Source of the DNA: Herbiconiux sp. A18JL235
Lineage (GTDB): Bacteria > Actinomycetota > Actinomycetes > Actinomycetales > Microbacteriaceae
Assembly: GCF_040939305.1 (NCBI RefSeq)
Contig: NZ_CP162511.1
Coordinates: forward strand, 682,001-746,000
DNA length: 64,000 nucleotides
Reading direction: 5' to 3'
Program-made: the position numbers and the translations under genes
Notes under the pieces: generated by a model
Database searches by the model: none
What the model saw: the letters and a program-made list of their open reading frames with translations, nothing else
What the model was told of the DNA's origin: nothing
In this document: piece after piece, positions 1 through 9,774 of the stretch
Position numbering within the stretch: position 1 is the first letter of the stretch
Layout: each line of letters opens with the position of its first letter

Positions 1-1
1 G

Positions 2-2956
2 CAGGTGCTGAGCGGCAGCATCAACGACCTGCCCATCATCTCGGTGGCCGTGTCGAACTCCGACTCCGACACCAAGGCCCTCGCGCAGCAGCTCGAGACC
101 ACGGCCGTACCGCAGCTCGAAGACGTGGAGGGGGTGCGGGCCGCCGAGATCCTCGGGCAGATCGGGCAGCGCGTCACCATCACGCCGCGCGTCGCCGACC
201 TCGCCATCGCCGGGGTGAGTGCCACCGACATCACGGATGCGGTGAAGAACAACGGCCAGCTCATTCCGGCCGGCACCCTCACCGAGGGCGGTCAGAGCTA
301 CGCCGTGCAGGCGGGCAAGAAGCTCACCTCGACCGACGACATCGCCGCGCTGCCGCTGCCTGCGGTCAAGGCCGACGGCACCCCGGTCACCATCGGCGAG
401 GTCGCGACGGTGGCCCTCGTCGACGACCCCGTCACCTCCATCTCGCGCGTCAACGGCGAGAACGCCCTCACCCTGTCGGTCACGAAGCTGCCCGACGCGA
501 ACACGGTCGAGGTGTCGCGCGGAGTGCAGGCCCTGCTCCCCGACCTCGAGGCCGCCATCCCCGGTGCGACCTTCACGGTCGTGTTCGACCAGGCCCCCTT
601 CATCGAGCAGTCCATCGAGTCGCTGGCCACAGAAGGTCTGCTCGGTCTGCTGTTCGCCGTCATCGTCGTGTTCGTCTTCCTGCTCTCCGTCAGGTCGACG
701 CTCGTCACCGCGATCAGCATCCCCACCTCGGTGCTCATCACCTTCATCGGCCTGCAGGCCGCCGACTACACGCTCAACATCATCACCCTCGGCGCCCTCA
801 CCATCGCCATCGGCCGTGTCGTCGACGACTCGATCGTCGTGATCGAGAACATCAAGCGCCATCTCTCCACGCTCACCGGCACCACCCTTCCTCCACGCGA
901 AGCGGCTGCCGCCCGCGCCGCGCTCATCGTGGAGGCGGTGCGCGAGGTCGGCGGCGCCATCACAGCCTCCACCATCACCACGGTCGCCGTCTTCCTCCCG
1001 CTCGCCTTCGTGGGCGACACCACCGGCGAGCTGTTCCGCCCCTTCGCGCTCACCGTGACGATCGCCCTTCTCGCCTCGCTGCTGGTCGCGCTCACCATCG
1101 TCCCCGTGCTGGCGTACTGGTTCGTGCGCCCGCCGAAGGAGAAGAAGGTCGCGAAGCGGGAGGTCGCCGCGCCGACGGATGCGGGGGTCGCCCCCTCAGG
1201 CTCGGCCACCGCATCCGCCCACACGGCCGAGCACGCCGGCCCCCTGCTCCCCGAAGACGCCGCCGTCGCCGAGCTCGCCTCCTCGCCGGGGGTCGATGCC
1301 GGCGCCGTCGCCGTGGCCACCGCCCCGCCCCGCCGCGCCCGCCCGGGCTCGCACAGAGCCGATGTGCCCGACGAGCCGCCGACTGCCCTCCAGCGCGGCT
1401 ACCTCCCGATCATCCGCTGGACCCTCCGTCACTCGGTGATCACCATCGCCATCGCGGGCGTCGTGCTGCTCGGCACCTTCCCCCTGCTCGGTCTCATGAA
1501 GACGAACTTCCTCGGCTCGAGCGGGCAGAACACCCTCACCGTCACCCAGACCGTGCCCGTCGGGGCGAGCCTCGACGCGCAGTCGGCTCAGGCCTCCGAG
1601 GTCGAGACGGCGCTCCGCGGTATCGACGGCATCGAGACCGTGCAGCTCACCATCGGCTCGAGCGGTTCCTCGCTCCGCGACGCCTTCGTGGGTGGCGGCG
1701 ACAGCGCCATCACCTACAACATCACCACCGACGAGGGGGCTGACCAGGAGGCCCTCCAGAGCGAGGTGCGCACGGCGCTCGAGGCCATCCCCGATGCCGG
1801 CGAGATCTCCATCTCCTCTTCGTCGGGCTTCGGCGCCTCCTCCGACATCGCCATCGACGTCACCGCCCCCACCCAGACCGATCTGGCGACGGCGGCGGAT
1901 GCGGTGCTCAGCTCCATGCAGGGCCTCGACGCCGTGAAGCAGGCGTCGAGCAACCTCAGCGAGTCGCGCCCCTACGTGCAGGTGGCCGTCGACCGCGGCA
2001 AGGCGGCGCAGGCCGGGCTCAACGAGGTGGCTGTCGGCGCGCTCGTGTCGCAGGCGATGCAGCCCACCACGGTGGGCACCATCGTCATCGACGACACGAA
2101 CTACACCATCTACCTCGTCTCGGAAGACCCGCCCACCACCGAGGAGGAGCTCGCCGCCTTGGCCGTGCCCACGGTCGCGGGCCCGGTGCGCCTCGACTCG
2201 CTCGCCACCGTCGGCGTCGTCGACGGCCCGGCGACGATCACCACGGTGAAGGGTGTGCGCACGGCGACGGTCTCGGTCACGCCGAACAGCGACGACCTCG
2301 GTACCGCCAGCGCCGAGGTGCAGCAGGCGCTCGCCGACGTCGAGCTCCCGCCGGGCGCCTCGGCCGAGATCGGCGGTGTGGTGACCGACCAGTCCGACGC
2401 CTTCGGTCAGCTCGGCATCGCCGTGCTCGTCGCCATCATCATCGTCTACGTGGTGATGGTCGCGACGTTCAAGAGCCTGCTGCAACCCCTCATGCTCCTG
2501 CTGTCGATCCCGTTCGCCGCCACCGGAGCCGTTGCCCTGCAGGTCATCTCGGGCATCCCGCTCGGCGTCGCCTCGATCATCGGCGTGCTCATGCTGGTCG
2601 GCATCGTCGTGACCAATGCGATCGTGCTGGTCGACCTGGTGAACCAGTATCGGGGGCGCGGTCTCAGAGTCGCCGAGGCCCTGGTCGAGGGGGCCTCGCG
2701 ACGTCTGCGGCCCATTCTCATGACGGCTCTCGCCACGATCTTCGCGCTGCTGCCCATGGCGGTGGGCCTCACCGGCCACGGCGGGTTCATCTCGCAGCCG
2801 CTCGCCATCATCGTCATCGGTGGTCTGGTGTCATCGACGGTGCTCACGCTCATCGTGCTGCCGGTGCTCTACAACCTCGTCGAGGGCTTCCGCGAACGCG
2901 TCCGCGACCGTCGTGAACAGCGTGCCCGCGACAGGATCGCCGCCGGCGGTGCTTGA
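2..2956 (+). CDS. RND efflux transporter permease (5' end missing)
   Basis: This is the C-terminal 985 or so residues of a large inner-membrane pump of the RND (AcrB/HAE1) superfamily; the reading frame is open to the window edge, so the start lies upstream. Visible are the second half of the first porter domain, a membrane block with the family signature GRVVDDSIVVIENI (DNA around 811-850), a second periplasmic-type domain, and a final block of membrane segments containing GVASIIGVLMLVGIVVTNAI. A long Ala/Pro/Glu-rich cytoplasmic insert lies between the two halves (about 1130-1390). Such pumps use the proton gradient to export drugs or lipids; the substrate cannot be told. A partner adaptor gene, if any, would be upstream of the window. 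Confidence 0.9.
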   Translation, partial: QVLSGSINDLPIISVAVSNSDSDTKALAQQLETTAVPQLEDVEGVRAAEILGQIGQRVTITPRVADLAIAGVSATDITDAVKNNGQLIPAGTLTEGGQSYAVQAGKKLTSTDDIAALPLPAVKADGTPVTIGEVATVALVDDPVTSISRVNGENALTLSVTKLPDANTVEVSRGVQALLPDLEAAIPGATFTVVFDQAPFIEQSIESLATEGLLGLLFAVIVVFVFLLSVRSTLVTAISIPTSVLITFIGLQAADYTLNIITLGALTIAIGRVVDDSIVVIENIKRHLSTLTGTTLPPREAAAARAALIVEAVREVGGAITASTITTVAVFLPLAFVGDTTGELFRPFALTVTIALLASLLVALTIVPVLAYWFVRPPKEKKVAKREVAAPTDAGVAPSGSATASAHTAEHAGPLLPEDAAVAELASSPGVDAGAVAVATAPPRRARPGSHRADVPDEPPTALQRGYLPIIRWTLRHSVITIAIAGVVLLGTFPLLGLMKTNFLGSSGQNTLTVTQTVPVGASLDAQSAQASEVETALRGIDGIETVQLTIGSSGSSLRDAFVGGGDSAITYNITTDEGADQEALQSEVRTALEAIPDAGEISISSSSGFGASSDIAIDVTAPTQTDLATAADAVLSSMQGLDAVKQASSNLSESRPYVQVAVDRGKAAQAGLNEVAVGALVSQAMQPTTVGTIVIDDTNYTIYLVSEDPPTTEEELAALAVPTVAGPVRLDSLATVGVVDGPATITTVKGVRTATVSVTPNSDDLGTASAEVQQALADVELPPGASAEIGGVVTDQSDAFGQLGIAVLVAIIIVYVVMVATFKSLLQPLMLLLSIPFAATGAVALQVISGIPLGVASIIGVLMLVGIVVTNAIVLVDLVNQYRGRGLRVAEALVEGASRRLRPILMTALATIFALLPMAVGLTGHGGFISQPLAIIVIGGLVSSTVLTLIVLPVLYNLVEGFRERVRDRREQRARDRIAAGGA

Positions 2957-2959
2957 TCG

Positions 2960-2979
2960 GCACCGAGCCCGGCCGGTGC
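2960..2979 (+). terminator. Weak hairpin after the RND permease
   Basis: GCACCG at 2960-2965 pairs with CGGTGC at 2974-2979 just after the permease stop codon. No T-tract follows. It may serve as a terminator, but the stem has only six pairs. Confidence 0.3.
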
Positions 2980-3076
2980 ACAGCACCTCGGAGTCCCCCG
3001 AGTGGGGGGTGGATAGTAAACGCTCGACAACCAAAAGTGAAGACTGCCGTTCCGTCGGAATTCTCCGCATAATCGG

Positions 3077-6000
3077 ATGACATTCTCATCGAATCCACAT
3101 GTGGATCCGATTCCCCTGACGAGAAAGCAGCCCTACGTGCGCCGTGCCCCTCTGAGATCGTCGTCCTTCACCGCACCGAAACGAGGGCCGGCCGGCCGAA
3201 GGGGCGGGGTCGCTGCGGCGGTCGCCGTCGTCGCCGGCGTCGTGGCCGCAGGCACCTTCGCGTTCCTGCCCGCCTCCGCCGCCCCGGGCGGCTCGGTCGT
3301 GAAGCCGCCGGCGGGCCCCTCGAGCCCCGTCTCCTATTCCGACGGAACCTACATCGTCACTCTCGTCGCGGCCCCCGCAGCGACTTTCACCGGCGACGCG
3401 CAGCTCGCGAAGACCGCCCCCGAGGGCGGGCGTCAGCTCGACGCCGCGGCCCCGGCGGTCGAAGCCTACGCAGCCCGGCTGCAGAGCCAGCAGGATGCTG
3501 TGGCCGCGTCGGTGGGAGCATCCGTCGACTACAGCTACACCCTCACCCTCAACGGCTTCTCGGCCCGGCTCACCGGCGCCCAGGCAGCCGAGCTCGCGAC
3601 CCACAAAGACGTCGCGGCCGTCACCAAGTCGGAGGTGCTGCAGCTCGATCGGGCCACCGCCCCCGAGCCCGCCGCAACCGACGCGACGGATGCTGCAGCC
3701 GAGGCCCCCGTCACGACGGCAGACCTCACCCCTTTTCCCGACACCGGTCAGGTCGCCTCGACCGACTTCCTCGGCTTGACCGGTGACGACGGCCTCTGGT
3801 CGGAGCTCGGCGGAATCGCGTCGGCGGGAGCCGGCATCGTGGTCGGTGACCTCGACTCGGGCATCGCTCCCGAGAACCCGTCGTTCGCGGGCGACGAGCT
3901 CGGCACCACCGCCGGCGCCGACCCCTACCTCGCCGACGGCCGCATCGTGTTCGAGAAGAGCGACGGCCAGACCTACTCCGGCACCTGCCAGCCCGGCTTC
4001 GACGCCGACCAGCAGTGGACCGGCGACGAGTGCAACACCAAGCTGATCGGTGCGAACTGGTTCCTCCCGACCGCGCTCTACGACCTGGTGGGCACCCCCG
4101 ACCGCCCCGAGTACCTGTCGCCCCGCGACGGTGACGGGCACGGCTCGCACACCACCTCGACCGCGGCGGGCAACGCCGACGTCGCCGCCACCATCGGCGA
4201 CTACGACTTCGGCGACATCTCGGGCGTGGCCCCGGCCGCCAAGGTCGCCCAGTACAAGGTGTGCTGGAACGGCAACGGCGTCGAGACCGACGACGGCTGC
4301 TACACGGAGTCGATCCTCGCGGCCATCGACCAGGCGGTCGCCGACGGCGTCGACGTGATCAACTTCTCCATCGGCGGCGGCTCGGCCACCTCGACCTTCG
4401 CGCTCGAAGACCAGGCCTTCCTCGGTGCGGCGGCGGCCGGCGTGTTCGTGGCGGCCTCGGCCGGCAACTCGGGCCCCGACGCCTCCACCCTCGACCACGC
4501 CTCGCCCTGGTACGCCACGGTGGCCGCGTCGTCGATCCCCACCTACACGGCGACGGCCGAGCTCGGCGACGGCGAGAAGTTCGCCGGCTCGTCGATCACG
4601 GTGCACGAGTCGCTGACCGCCCCGCTGGTGCTCGCCGCCGACGTGGCGAGCGGCACCGGCGACGCGACGATCTGCGAAGACGGCAGCCTCTCGGCGGCCG
4701 AGACCGCGGGCAAGGTCGTGGTCTGCGAGGCGGGCGTCACCGCCCGCGTCTCGAAGTCAGCCGAGGTCGCCCGTGCGGGCGGCGTGGGCATGCTGCTGGT
4801 GAACCCGTTCCCGAACGCCGACCACGCCGACGACCACCCGGTGCCGTCGATCCAGATCGACTCCGACGCCTACGACGCCATCTACGCCTACGCGGCGACG
4901 GCGGGCGCCACGGTCACGCTCGTGCAGGGCAACACCTCGGGTGTCGTGCGCCCCACGCCGCAGGTCGCCGGGTTCTCCTCGCGCGGCCCGGCTGAGGCCG
5001 ACGGCGCCGACGTGCTGAAGCCCGACATCTCGGCTCCCGGTGTGTCGATCCTCGCCGACGGCCCGAACCAGCAGGGTGAAGACCCGACGTTCCAGTTCGA
5101 GTCGGGCACCTCGATGTCGGCGCCCCACGTGGCCGGTCTCGCGGCGCTCTACCTCACCAAGTTCCCGAACGCCTCGGTCTCGACCATCAAGTCGTCGATG
5201 ATGACCTCGGCCTACGACACGGTGAATCAGGACGGCAGCGCGTCGACCGACGTCTTCGCGCAGGGTGCCGGCCACGTCGACCCGAGCCGGATGCTCGACC
5301 CGGGCCTCGTCTACGACAGCGGGGTCGACGACTGGATCGCCTTCCTCCAGGGTGAGGGCTACGTGTTCAGCGAGCCGACCGGCGTCGAGCCGATCGACCC
5401 GTCAGACCTCAACCAGGCGTCGATCGCGATCGGATCGCTCGCGGGCATCCAGACCGTCACCCGCACCGTCACCTCGACCGGAGCCGGCGACTACACCGCC
5501 GAGCTGTCGATCGACGGCGTCGACACCACCGTCACCCCGTCGACGCTCTCCTTCGACGGCCCGGGCGAGACCGCGAGCTACACCGTCACCTTCGATGTGA
5601 CGGATGCTCCGCTCGACGAGTTCGCCACCGGGTACCTCACCTGGTCAAGCGAGAACGGCGACGTGCGCAGCCCTGTCGCGGTGCGCCCCGTGGCCATCGC
5701 CGCACCGTACGAGGTGACCGGCGAGGGCAACACCGGCAACGTCGACGTTCCGGTGACCCCGGGTGTCGACGGCGAGGTGCCGCTGGCCGTGACGAACCTG
5801 GCCGAGGGCGTGCTCGTGGAAGACGAGACCGCATCCGACGGGCACTCGGGAACGCTGCCGACGGGCAAGCAGTTCGTGTCGACCATGACGGTGGAGGAGG
5901 GCACGACGTTCGCCCGCTTCGACCTCGACTCGATCGACGACACCGCCGACCTCGACCTCTTCGTCGACCTCATCGACGACGCGGGTGAGCCGGTGAAGCA

Positions 6001-6562
6001 GTACCTCTCGGCGACCGGTTCGGCCGACGAGCGGGTCGACCTCGAGAACCCGACGCCCGGCACCTACCAGGTGACTGTCGACATCTACGCGGCGCCGTCG
6101 GGCCAGTCGGAGGCCACCTTCGACCTGGTCGAGTACGCGCTCGGCGTCGGTGAGAGCAGCACGCTGACGGTGAACCCGACCGCCCTCGCCGCGGTCTCGG
6201 GTGAGTCGACGAGCTACGAGGCCTCGTGGGCGTCGCTCGACGGGCCGGCACGGTTCCTCGGGTCGGTGGCCTACGGCGACTCAGGAATCTCGACGCTCGT
6301 CGCGGTGACCACCACGCAGGCGGCTCCGACTCCGACGCCGACCGACTCGCCGACCCCGACCGACTCGCCGAGCCCCACGGGCGCGCCGAGCCCGAGCGAC
6401 CCGGGTAGCTCGGCGACCCCGGCGCCCGGCTCGGGCGCGGGAGGCGGCCTCGCCTCGACGGGCTTCGCCGGTCTCGGGTTCGGAGCGCTCGGCGCCCTGG
6501 TGCTCGCCGCCGGAGTGGCCGCGCTGGTGGTGGCTCGACGCCGGGCGGCGCAGAAGGGCTAG
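3077..6562 (+). CDS. Cell-wall-anchored subtilisin-like serine protease (S8) with PA insert
   Basis: Secreted endopeptidase of 1161 residues. Order: signal peptide (hydrophobic run near residues 45-65), I9-type propeptide, S8 catalytic domain with Asp260 (DLDSG), His355 (DGHGSH), oxyanion Asn464 and Ser679 (SGTSMSAP), and a protease-associated domain inserted at about 515-625, as in lactocepin- and cucumisin-like enzymes. Beta-rich Fn3-like domains follow, then a Thr/Pro/Ser-rich wall-spanning linker and a C-terminal sorting signal: LASTG at 1125-1129, a hydrophobic helix and an Arg/Lys tail. LAXTG is the substrate of class E sortases of actinobacteria, so wall anchoring is likely; no sortase is in the window. 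The ATG at 3077 lacks a clear ribosome site and sits only 3 bases after a CATAAT box, so the in-frame GTG at 3137 behind GAGAAAG may be the true start. Confidence 0.92.
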   Translation: MTFSSNPHVDPIPLTRKQPYVRRAPLRSSSFTAPKRGPAGRRGGVAAAVAVVAGVVAAGTFAFLPASAAPGGSVVKPPAGPSSPVSYSDGTYIVTLVAAPAATFTGDAQLAKTAPEGGRQLDAAAPAVEAYAARLQSQQDAVAASVGASVDYSYTLTLNGFSARLTGAQAAELATHKDVAAVTKSEVLQLDRATAPEPAATDATDAAAEAPVTTADLTPFPDTGQVASTDFLGLTGDDGLWSELGGIASAGAGIVVGDLDSGIAPENPSFAGDELGTTAGADPYLADGRIVFEKSDGQTYSGTCQPGFDADQQWTGDECNTKLIGANWFLPTALYDLVGTPDRPEYLSPRDGDGHGSHTTSTAAGNADVAATIGDYDFGDISGVAPAAKVAQYKVCWNGNGVETDDGCYTESILAAIDQAVADGVDVINFSIGGGSATSTFALEDQAFLGAAAAGVFVAASAGNSGPDASTLDHASPWYATVAASSIPTYTATAELGDGEKFAGSSITVHESLTAPLVLAADVASGTGDATICEDGSLSAAETAGKVVVCEAGVTARVSKSAEVARAGGVGMLLVNPFPNADHADDHPVPSIQIDSDAYDAIYAYAATAGATVTLVQGNTSGVVRPTPQVAGFSSRGPAEADGADVLKPDISAPGVSILADGPNQQGEDPTFQFESGTSMSAPHVAGLAALYLTKFPNASVSTIKSSMMTSAYDTVNQDGSASTDVFAQGAGHVDPSRMLDPGLVYDSGVDDWIAFLQGEGYVFSEPTGVEPIDPSDLNQASIAIGSLAGIQTVTRTVTSTGAGDYTAELSIDGVDTTVTPSTLSFDGPGETASYTVTFDVTDAPLDEFATGYLTWSSENGDVRSPVAVRPVAIAAPYEVTGEGNTGNVDVPVTPGVDGEVPLAVTNLAEGVLVEDETASDGHSGTLPTGKQFVSTMTVEEGTTFARFDLDSIDDTADLDLFVDLIDDAGEPVKQYLSATGSADERVDLENPTPGTYQVTVDIYAAPSGQSEATFDLVEYALGVGESSTLTVNPTALAAVSGESTSYEASWASLDGPARFLGSVAYGDSGISTLVAVTTTQAAPTPTPTDSPTPTDSPSPTGAPSPSDPGSSATPAPGSGAGGGLASTGFAGLGFGALGALVLAAGVAALVVARRRAAQKG

Positions 6563-6581
6563 CCCCGGGTCGTCACCCCCA

Positions 6582-6627
6582 GAACGGGCCCGTCCGGCCG
6601 CCGTCACGGCACCGGGCGGGCCCGTTC
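6582..6627. terminator. Bidirectional terminator between convergent genes
   Basis: A perfect 11-base inverted repeat, GAACGGGCCCG at 6582-6592 and CGGGCCCGTTC at 6617-6627, lies between the stop codons of the protease (plus) and the DUF1304 gene (minus). It can terminate transcription from both sides. Confidence 0.75.
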
Positions 6628-6641
6628 CGCGTGCGGCCGTG

Positions 6642-7064
6642 TCAGACGGCGAGGGAGATGAGCAGCGCGACGATACCGAGGAGGGGCGGGAGGCCCTGGA
6701 TGGTGACGGCGCGGAGCTTGTCGCGGCCGGTGGACAGCAGCACCATCGAGGCGGCGAACATCGAGCCGGCGCTGAACAGCGCGAGCGTGAACCCGGCGAT
6801 CGCCGCCGCCGACCCGCCTCCCACGCCCGCCGAGCCGCCACCGGAGAGCAGCAGCACCACGCCGAGCAGCGCCCCGATCGCGAGGAAGAGGTTGTAGAAC
6901 CCTTGGTTGTAGGCCAGACCCGCCGTGGTGTCGGCCTCCTCCTGGCTGCGCAGGCCGAACACCTTCCAGGTGGAGGGTGCCCGCCACCTCACGCTCTCCA
7001 AGACGAGGATGTAGACGTGGATCAGTCCGGCGATGCCGATGAGGATGGAAGCGGCAATTCCCAT
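6642..7064 (-). CDS. DUF1304 family membrane protein
   Basis: A 140-residue protein with four predicted membrane helices. The first helix carries the family pattern GLIHVYILVLESVRW, and NQGFYNLFLAIGA follows before the second helix, both typical of DUF1304. Function is unknown for the family. A glycine-rich loop (GGGSAGVGGGSAAA) between helices two and three is longer than usual. The ATG is six bases after a TAGGCT -10 box on the minus strand and has no ribosome site, so the message is probably leaderless. It converges with the protease gene over a shared terminator. Confidence 0.85.
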   Translation of the reverse strand: MGIAASILIGIAGLIHVYILVLESVRWRAPSTWKVFGLRSQEEADTTAGLAYNQGFYNLFLAIGALLGVVLLLSGGGSAGVGGGSAAAIAGFTLALFSAGSMFAASMVLLSTGRDKLRAVTIQGLPPLLGIVALLISLAV

Positions 7065-7070
7065 GCCGCG

Positions 7071-7076
7071 AGCCTA
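7071..7076 (-). promoter_or_regulatory. -10 box for leaderless DUF1304 mRNA
   Basis: TAGGCT on the minus strand, six bases before the ATG at 7064, places the transcription start at the start codon. Confidence 0.55.
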
Positions 7077-7143
7077 GGGTGAGACACGGCGGCAGCGCCA
7101 TCGCCGCGCTGTCGACATCGATCCCCTCACGAAGGAGTAGCCC

Positions 7144-8061
7144 ATGACCCGTGTCGCCGTCACCGGAGGCAGCGGCAAGCTCGGCCGAGCTGTCGTCGCC
7201 GAACTGCTCGCCCACGGCTACGACGTGGTGGTGCTCGACCGGCAGCGAGCGCCGCAGCACGACCCGCGTGCCGCTTTCCTCAGCATCGACCTCACCGACT
7301 ACGGCCAGGTCGCCGAGGCGCTCACCGCCGTCGACGACCGTTACTCGTCCATCGACGCCGTCGCGCACCTCGCCGCGATACCGGCCCCGGGCATCCTCAC
7401 CAACTCGGCGACCTTCGCCAACAACGTGCCCTCCAGCTACAACGTCTTCGCCGCCGCGCAGGCAGCCGGCATCGACAACATCGTCTGGGCCTCGAGCGAG
7501 ACCGTGCTCGGTCTGCCGTTCCTGCAGTCGCCCCCGCCGTCGTTCCCGGTCGACGAGGAGTACACGGTGCGCCCGCAGTCGACCTACTCGCTCGGCAAGG
7601 CGCTCGAGGAGGAGATGGCGCGCCACTTCACCCGCTGGAACCCGTCGCTCAAGCTCATCGGCCTCCGCTTCTCGAATGTGATGGAACCGGCCGACTACGC
7701 GGCCTTCCCCGCCTTCGCCGACGACCCGGCGAGCCGCGCCTGGAACGCCTGGGGCTACATCGACGCCCGCGACGGCGCTCAGGCCGTGCGTCTCGCCCTC
7801 GAGAGCACGCTCACCGGCTTCGAGGCGTTCATCATCGCCTCCGCCGACACGGTGCTCGAGGCTCCCTCGGCCGAGCTCGCCGCCCGCTTCTTCCCCGACG
7901 TGCCGTTCACGCGCGACGTCTACGGCACCGAGACGCTGCTCTCCATCGACAAGGCGAAGCGGATGCTCTGGTACAGCCCCCGGCACAGCTGGCGCGACGA
8001 GGTGGCCGGCACGCCCGGCGCGAACGAGACGCCCCGCGCGGGCGGCGTCACCACCCCCTAA
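7144..8061 (+). CDS. NAD(P)-dependent sugar epimerase/dehydratase family protein
   Basis: A 305-residue extended short-chain dehydrogenase. The N-terminus has the Rossmann motif TGGSGKLG (residues 7-14), an acidic residue after the second strand (VVVLDRQ) that favours NAD, and the catalytic YxxxK as YSLGK at about residue 152. The upstream Ser of the triad is in WASSETVLG. The substrate is not determined; members act on nucleotide sugars or small carbonyl compounds. The ATG follows a good AAGGAG site. The last four bases overlap the stop of the convergent permease gene. Confidence 0.88.
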   Translation: MTRVAVTGGSGKLGRAVVAELLAHGYDVVVLDRQRAPQHDPRAAFLSIDLTDYGQVAEALTAVDDRYSSIDAVAHLAAIPAPGILTNSATFANNVPSSYNVFAAAQAAGIDNIVWASSETVLGLPFLQSPPPSFPVDEEYTVRPQSTYSLGKALEEEMARHFTRWNPSLKLIGLRFSNVMEPADYAAFPAFADDPASRAWNAWGYIDARDGAQAVRLALESTLTGFEAFIIASADTVLEAPSAELAARFFPDVPFTRDVYGTETLLSIDKAKRMLWYSPRHSWRDEVAGTPGANETPRAGGVTTP

Positions 8062-9656
8062 GGCTTGTCGGACCCGCCCGCCGCGGGCCTCTGCTCCTCC
8101 GCCTCGAGCGCCGACCGGTTCGCCACGGTCGGGAACGCCCCCGTGTATCCCGCCCGTGCGGCGGCGATGGCCGTGATGCGGTCGCGGTACACGAACCATC
8201 CGACGATGAGCAGCGGCACGATGATGACGAGAGACGCGATGGTGAAGGTTCCCGCCGGGTAGTCGAAGGCCATGAGAACGAGCACCGTGACGAGGAACAC
8301 CAGCGTGAGGTACGAGGTGAACGGGGCCCCGAACAGCCTGAACTTCGGCCGCGTGTAGAGACCCTGGTCGGCGAGCTTCTTGAACTTGATCTGGCAGAGC
8401 ACGATGGTGCCCCAGCTCGAGATGATGCCGAGCGCCGAGACGTTCAGCACGATCTCGAACGCCTGGGCGGGAACGACGAAGTTGAGGCCCACGCCGAGCA
8501 GCGCGACGGCCGAGGTGAGCAGGATGCCGCCGAACGGCACCCCGCGCTTGTTGATCTTGCCCGTGAACTTCGGTGCGGCGCCCGCGGCCGAGAGCGAGTG
8601 CAGGATGCGCCCGGTCGAGTACAGGCCGGCGTTGAGGCTCGACAGCGCGGCGGTGAGCACCACGAAGTTCATGGCGGAGCCCGCGATCGCTGCGACGGTG
8701 GGGTTGCCGATGTTCGAGAAGAACGTGACGAAGGGGCTCTCGGTGGCGGAGTAGGTGGAGGCCGGCAGCAACAGGGCCAGGAGGGCGATCGAGCCGCAGT
8801 AGAAGACGGCGATGCGGAAGACGACGCTGTTGATGGCTTTCGGCATGATCTTCTCGGGGTTCGCCGTCTCGCCCGCTGCGGTGCCCACGAGCTCGACCCC
8901 GGCGTACGCGAACACCACGCCCTGGATCATCACGACCGCCACGACGAGCGTGTTGATGCCGTCGGGGAAGAGACCGCCCTCGTTCACCAGCATCGGGATG
9001 CCGGTGACCCCCGCATCCGTCGGGAAGGCGAAGGCGAGGAAGACGACGCCGATGATGAGGAAGGAGACGAGCGCCACCACCTTGATGAGGGCGAACCAGA
9101 ACTCCATCTCGCCGAACACCTTGACCGAGATCATGTTGGCACCGAGCACGACGGCGAGGGCGATGAGGGCGAGGAGCCACTGCGGTACGTCGGTGAACAG
9201 GCTCCAGTACTGCACGTACACCGCCACGGCTGTGGAGTCGACGATGGCGGTCATCGCCCAGTTGAGGAAGTACAGCCAGCCCGAGACGTACGCGGCCTTC
9301 TCGCCGTAGAACTCGCGGGCGTAGGAGACGAAGGAGCCCGATGAGGGGCGGTGCAGCACGAGCTCGCCGAGGGCGCGCAGGATGAGGAAGGCGAAGAAGC
9401 CGCACACGGCGTAGTCGAAGACGAGCAGCGGGCCCGCCTCGTGAAGCCTGCCGCCGGCGCCGAGGAAGAGGCCGGTGCCGATGGCGCCGCCGATCGCGAT
9501 CATCTGCAGCTGCCGGGGCTTCAGCGACTTGTGGTAGCCGGCCTGCTCGTCGGAGAAGTCCTCCACGGCCTCGAGCCGGTCGCCGAGGGTCTCCCGCTGG
9601 TTCTCACCGCCGGCCGCGCTCTCGGTGCCGTTCGCCCGCTTCTTCTCCCGTGCCAT
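8058..9656 (-). CDS. Amino-acid permease, L-asparagine permease (AnsP) type
   Basis: A 532-residue APC-superfamily transporter with about 12 membrane helices. The first helix carries [14 protein letters not shown], the substrate and sodium/proton site of the AAT subfamily. The segment around [19 protein letters not shown] and [16 protein letters not shown] closely follows AnsP-type asparagine permeases, so uptake of asparagine or a related amino acid is inferred; related GABA or D-Ala/D-Ser permeases are alternatives. The N-terminus is charged and cytosolic. The ATG lies seven bases from a TAGCGT box (9664-9669), indicating a leaderless message. The gene converges with the epimerase gene with a four-base overlap. 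Confidence 0.88.
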   Translation of the reverse strand: MAREKKRANGTESAAGGENQRETLGDRLEAVEDFSDEQAGYHKSLKPRQLQMIAIGGAIGTGLFLGAGGRLHEAGPLLVFDYAVCGFFAFLILRALGELVLHRPSSGSFVSYAREFYGEKAAYVSGWLYFLNWAMTAIVDSTAVAVYVQYWSLFTDVPQWLLALIALAVVLGANMISVKVFGEMEFWFALIKVVALVSFLIIGVVFLAFAFPTDAGVTGIPMLVNEGGLFPDGINTLVVAVVMIQGVVFAYAGVELVGTAAGETANPEKIMPKAINSVVFRIAVFYCGSIALLALLLPASTYSATESPFVTFFSNIGNPTVAAIAGSAMNFVVLTAALSSLNAGLYSTGRILHSLSAAGAAPKFTGKINKRGVPFGGILLTSAVALLGVGLNFVVPAQAFEIVLNVSALGIISSWGTIVLCQIKFKKLADQGLYTRPKFRLFGAPFTSYLTLVFLVTVLVLMAFDYPAGTFTIASLVIIVPLLIVGWFVYRDRITAIAAARAGYTGAFPTVANRSALEAEEQRPAAGGSDKP

Positions 9657-9663
9657 GACGATG

Positions 9664-9669
9664 ACGCTA
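9664..9669 (-). promoter_or_regulatory. -10 box for the AnsP-type permease
   Basis: TAGCGT on the minus strand, seven bases upstream of the ATG at 9656, with no ribosome site between. A leaderless start is likely. Confidence 0.45.
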
Positions 9670-9725
9670 GTGCAGCGGCGAGCGCAGGGCGGTAGCGGCG
9701 CGAAAGCTGGGGGGCTGCTCGGAAT

Positions 9726-9760
9726 CTGACCGATCGTGCAGGCGCTGACCGATCGGTCAG
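9726..9760. promoter_or_regulatory. TetR-type operator: palindrome plus upstream half repeat
   Basis: CTGACCGATCGGTCAG at 9745-9760 is a perfect 16-base palindrome. CTGACCGATCG also occurs at 9726-9736, 19 bases upstream. The pair lies just before the tetR start at 9775 and near the divergent permease promoter (9664-9669), so the regulator probably represses itself and may affect its neighbour. Confidence 0.75.
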
Positions 9761-9774
9761 GCTACCCTCGAATC

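Noticed and set aside
1196..2779. 527-codon minus-strand frame opposite the RND permease
   Set aside because: Composition is Arg/Gly/Asp/His-rich without motifs, typical of antisense frames in high-GC DNA.
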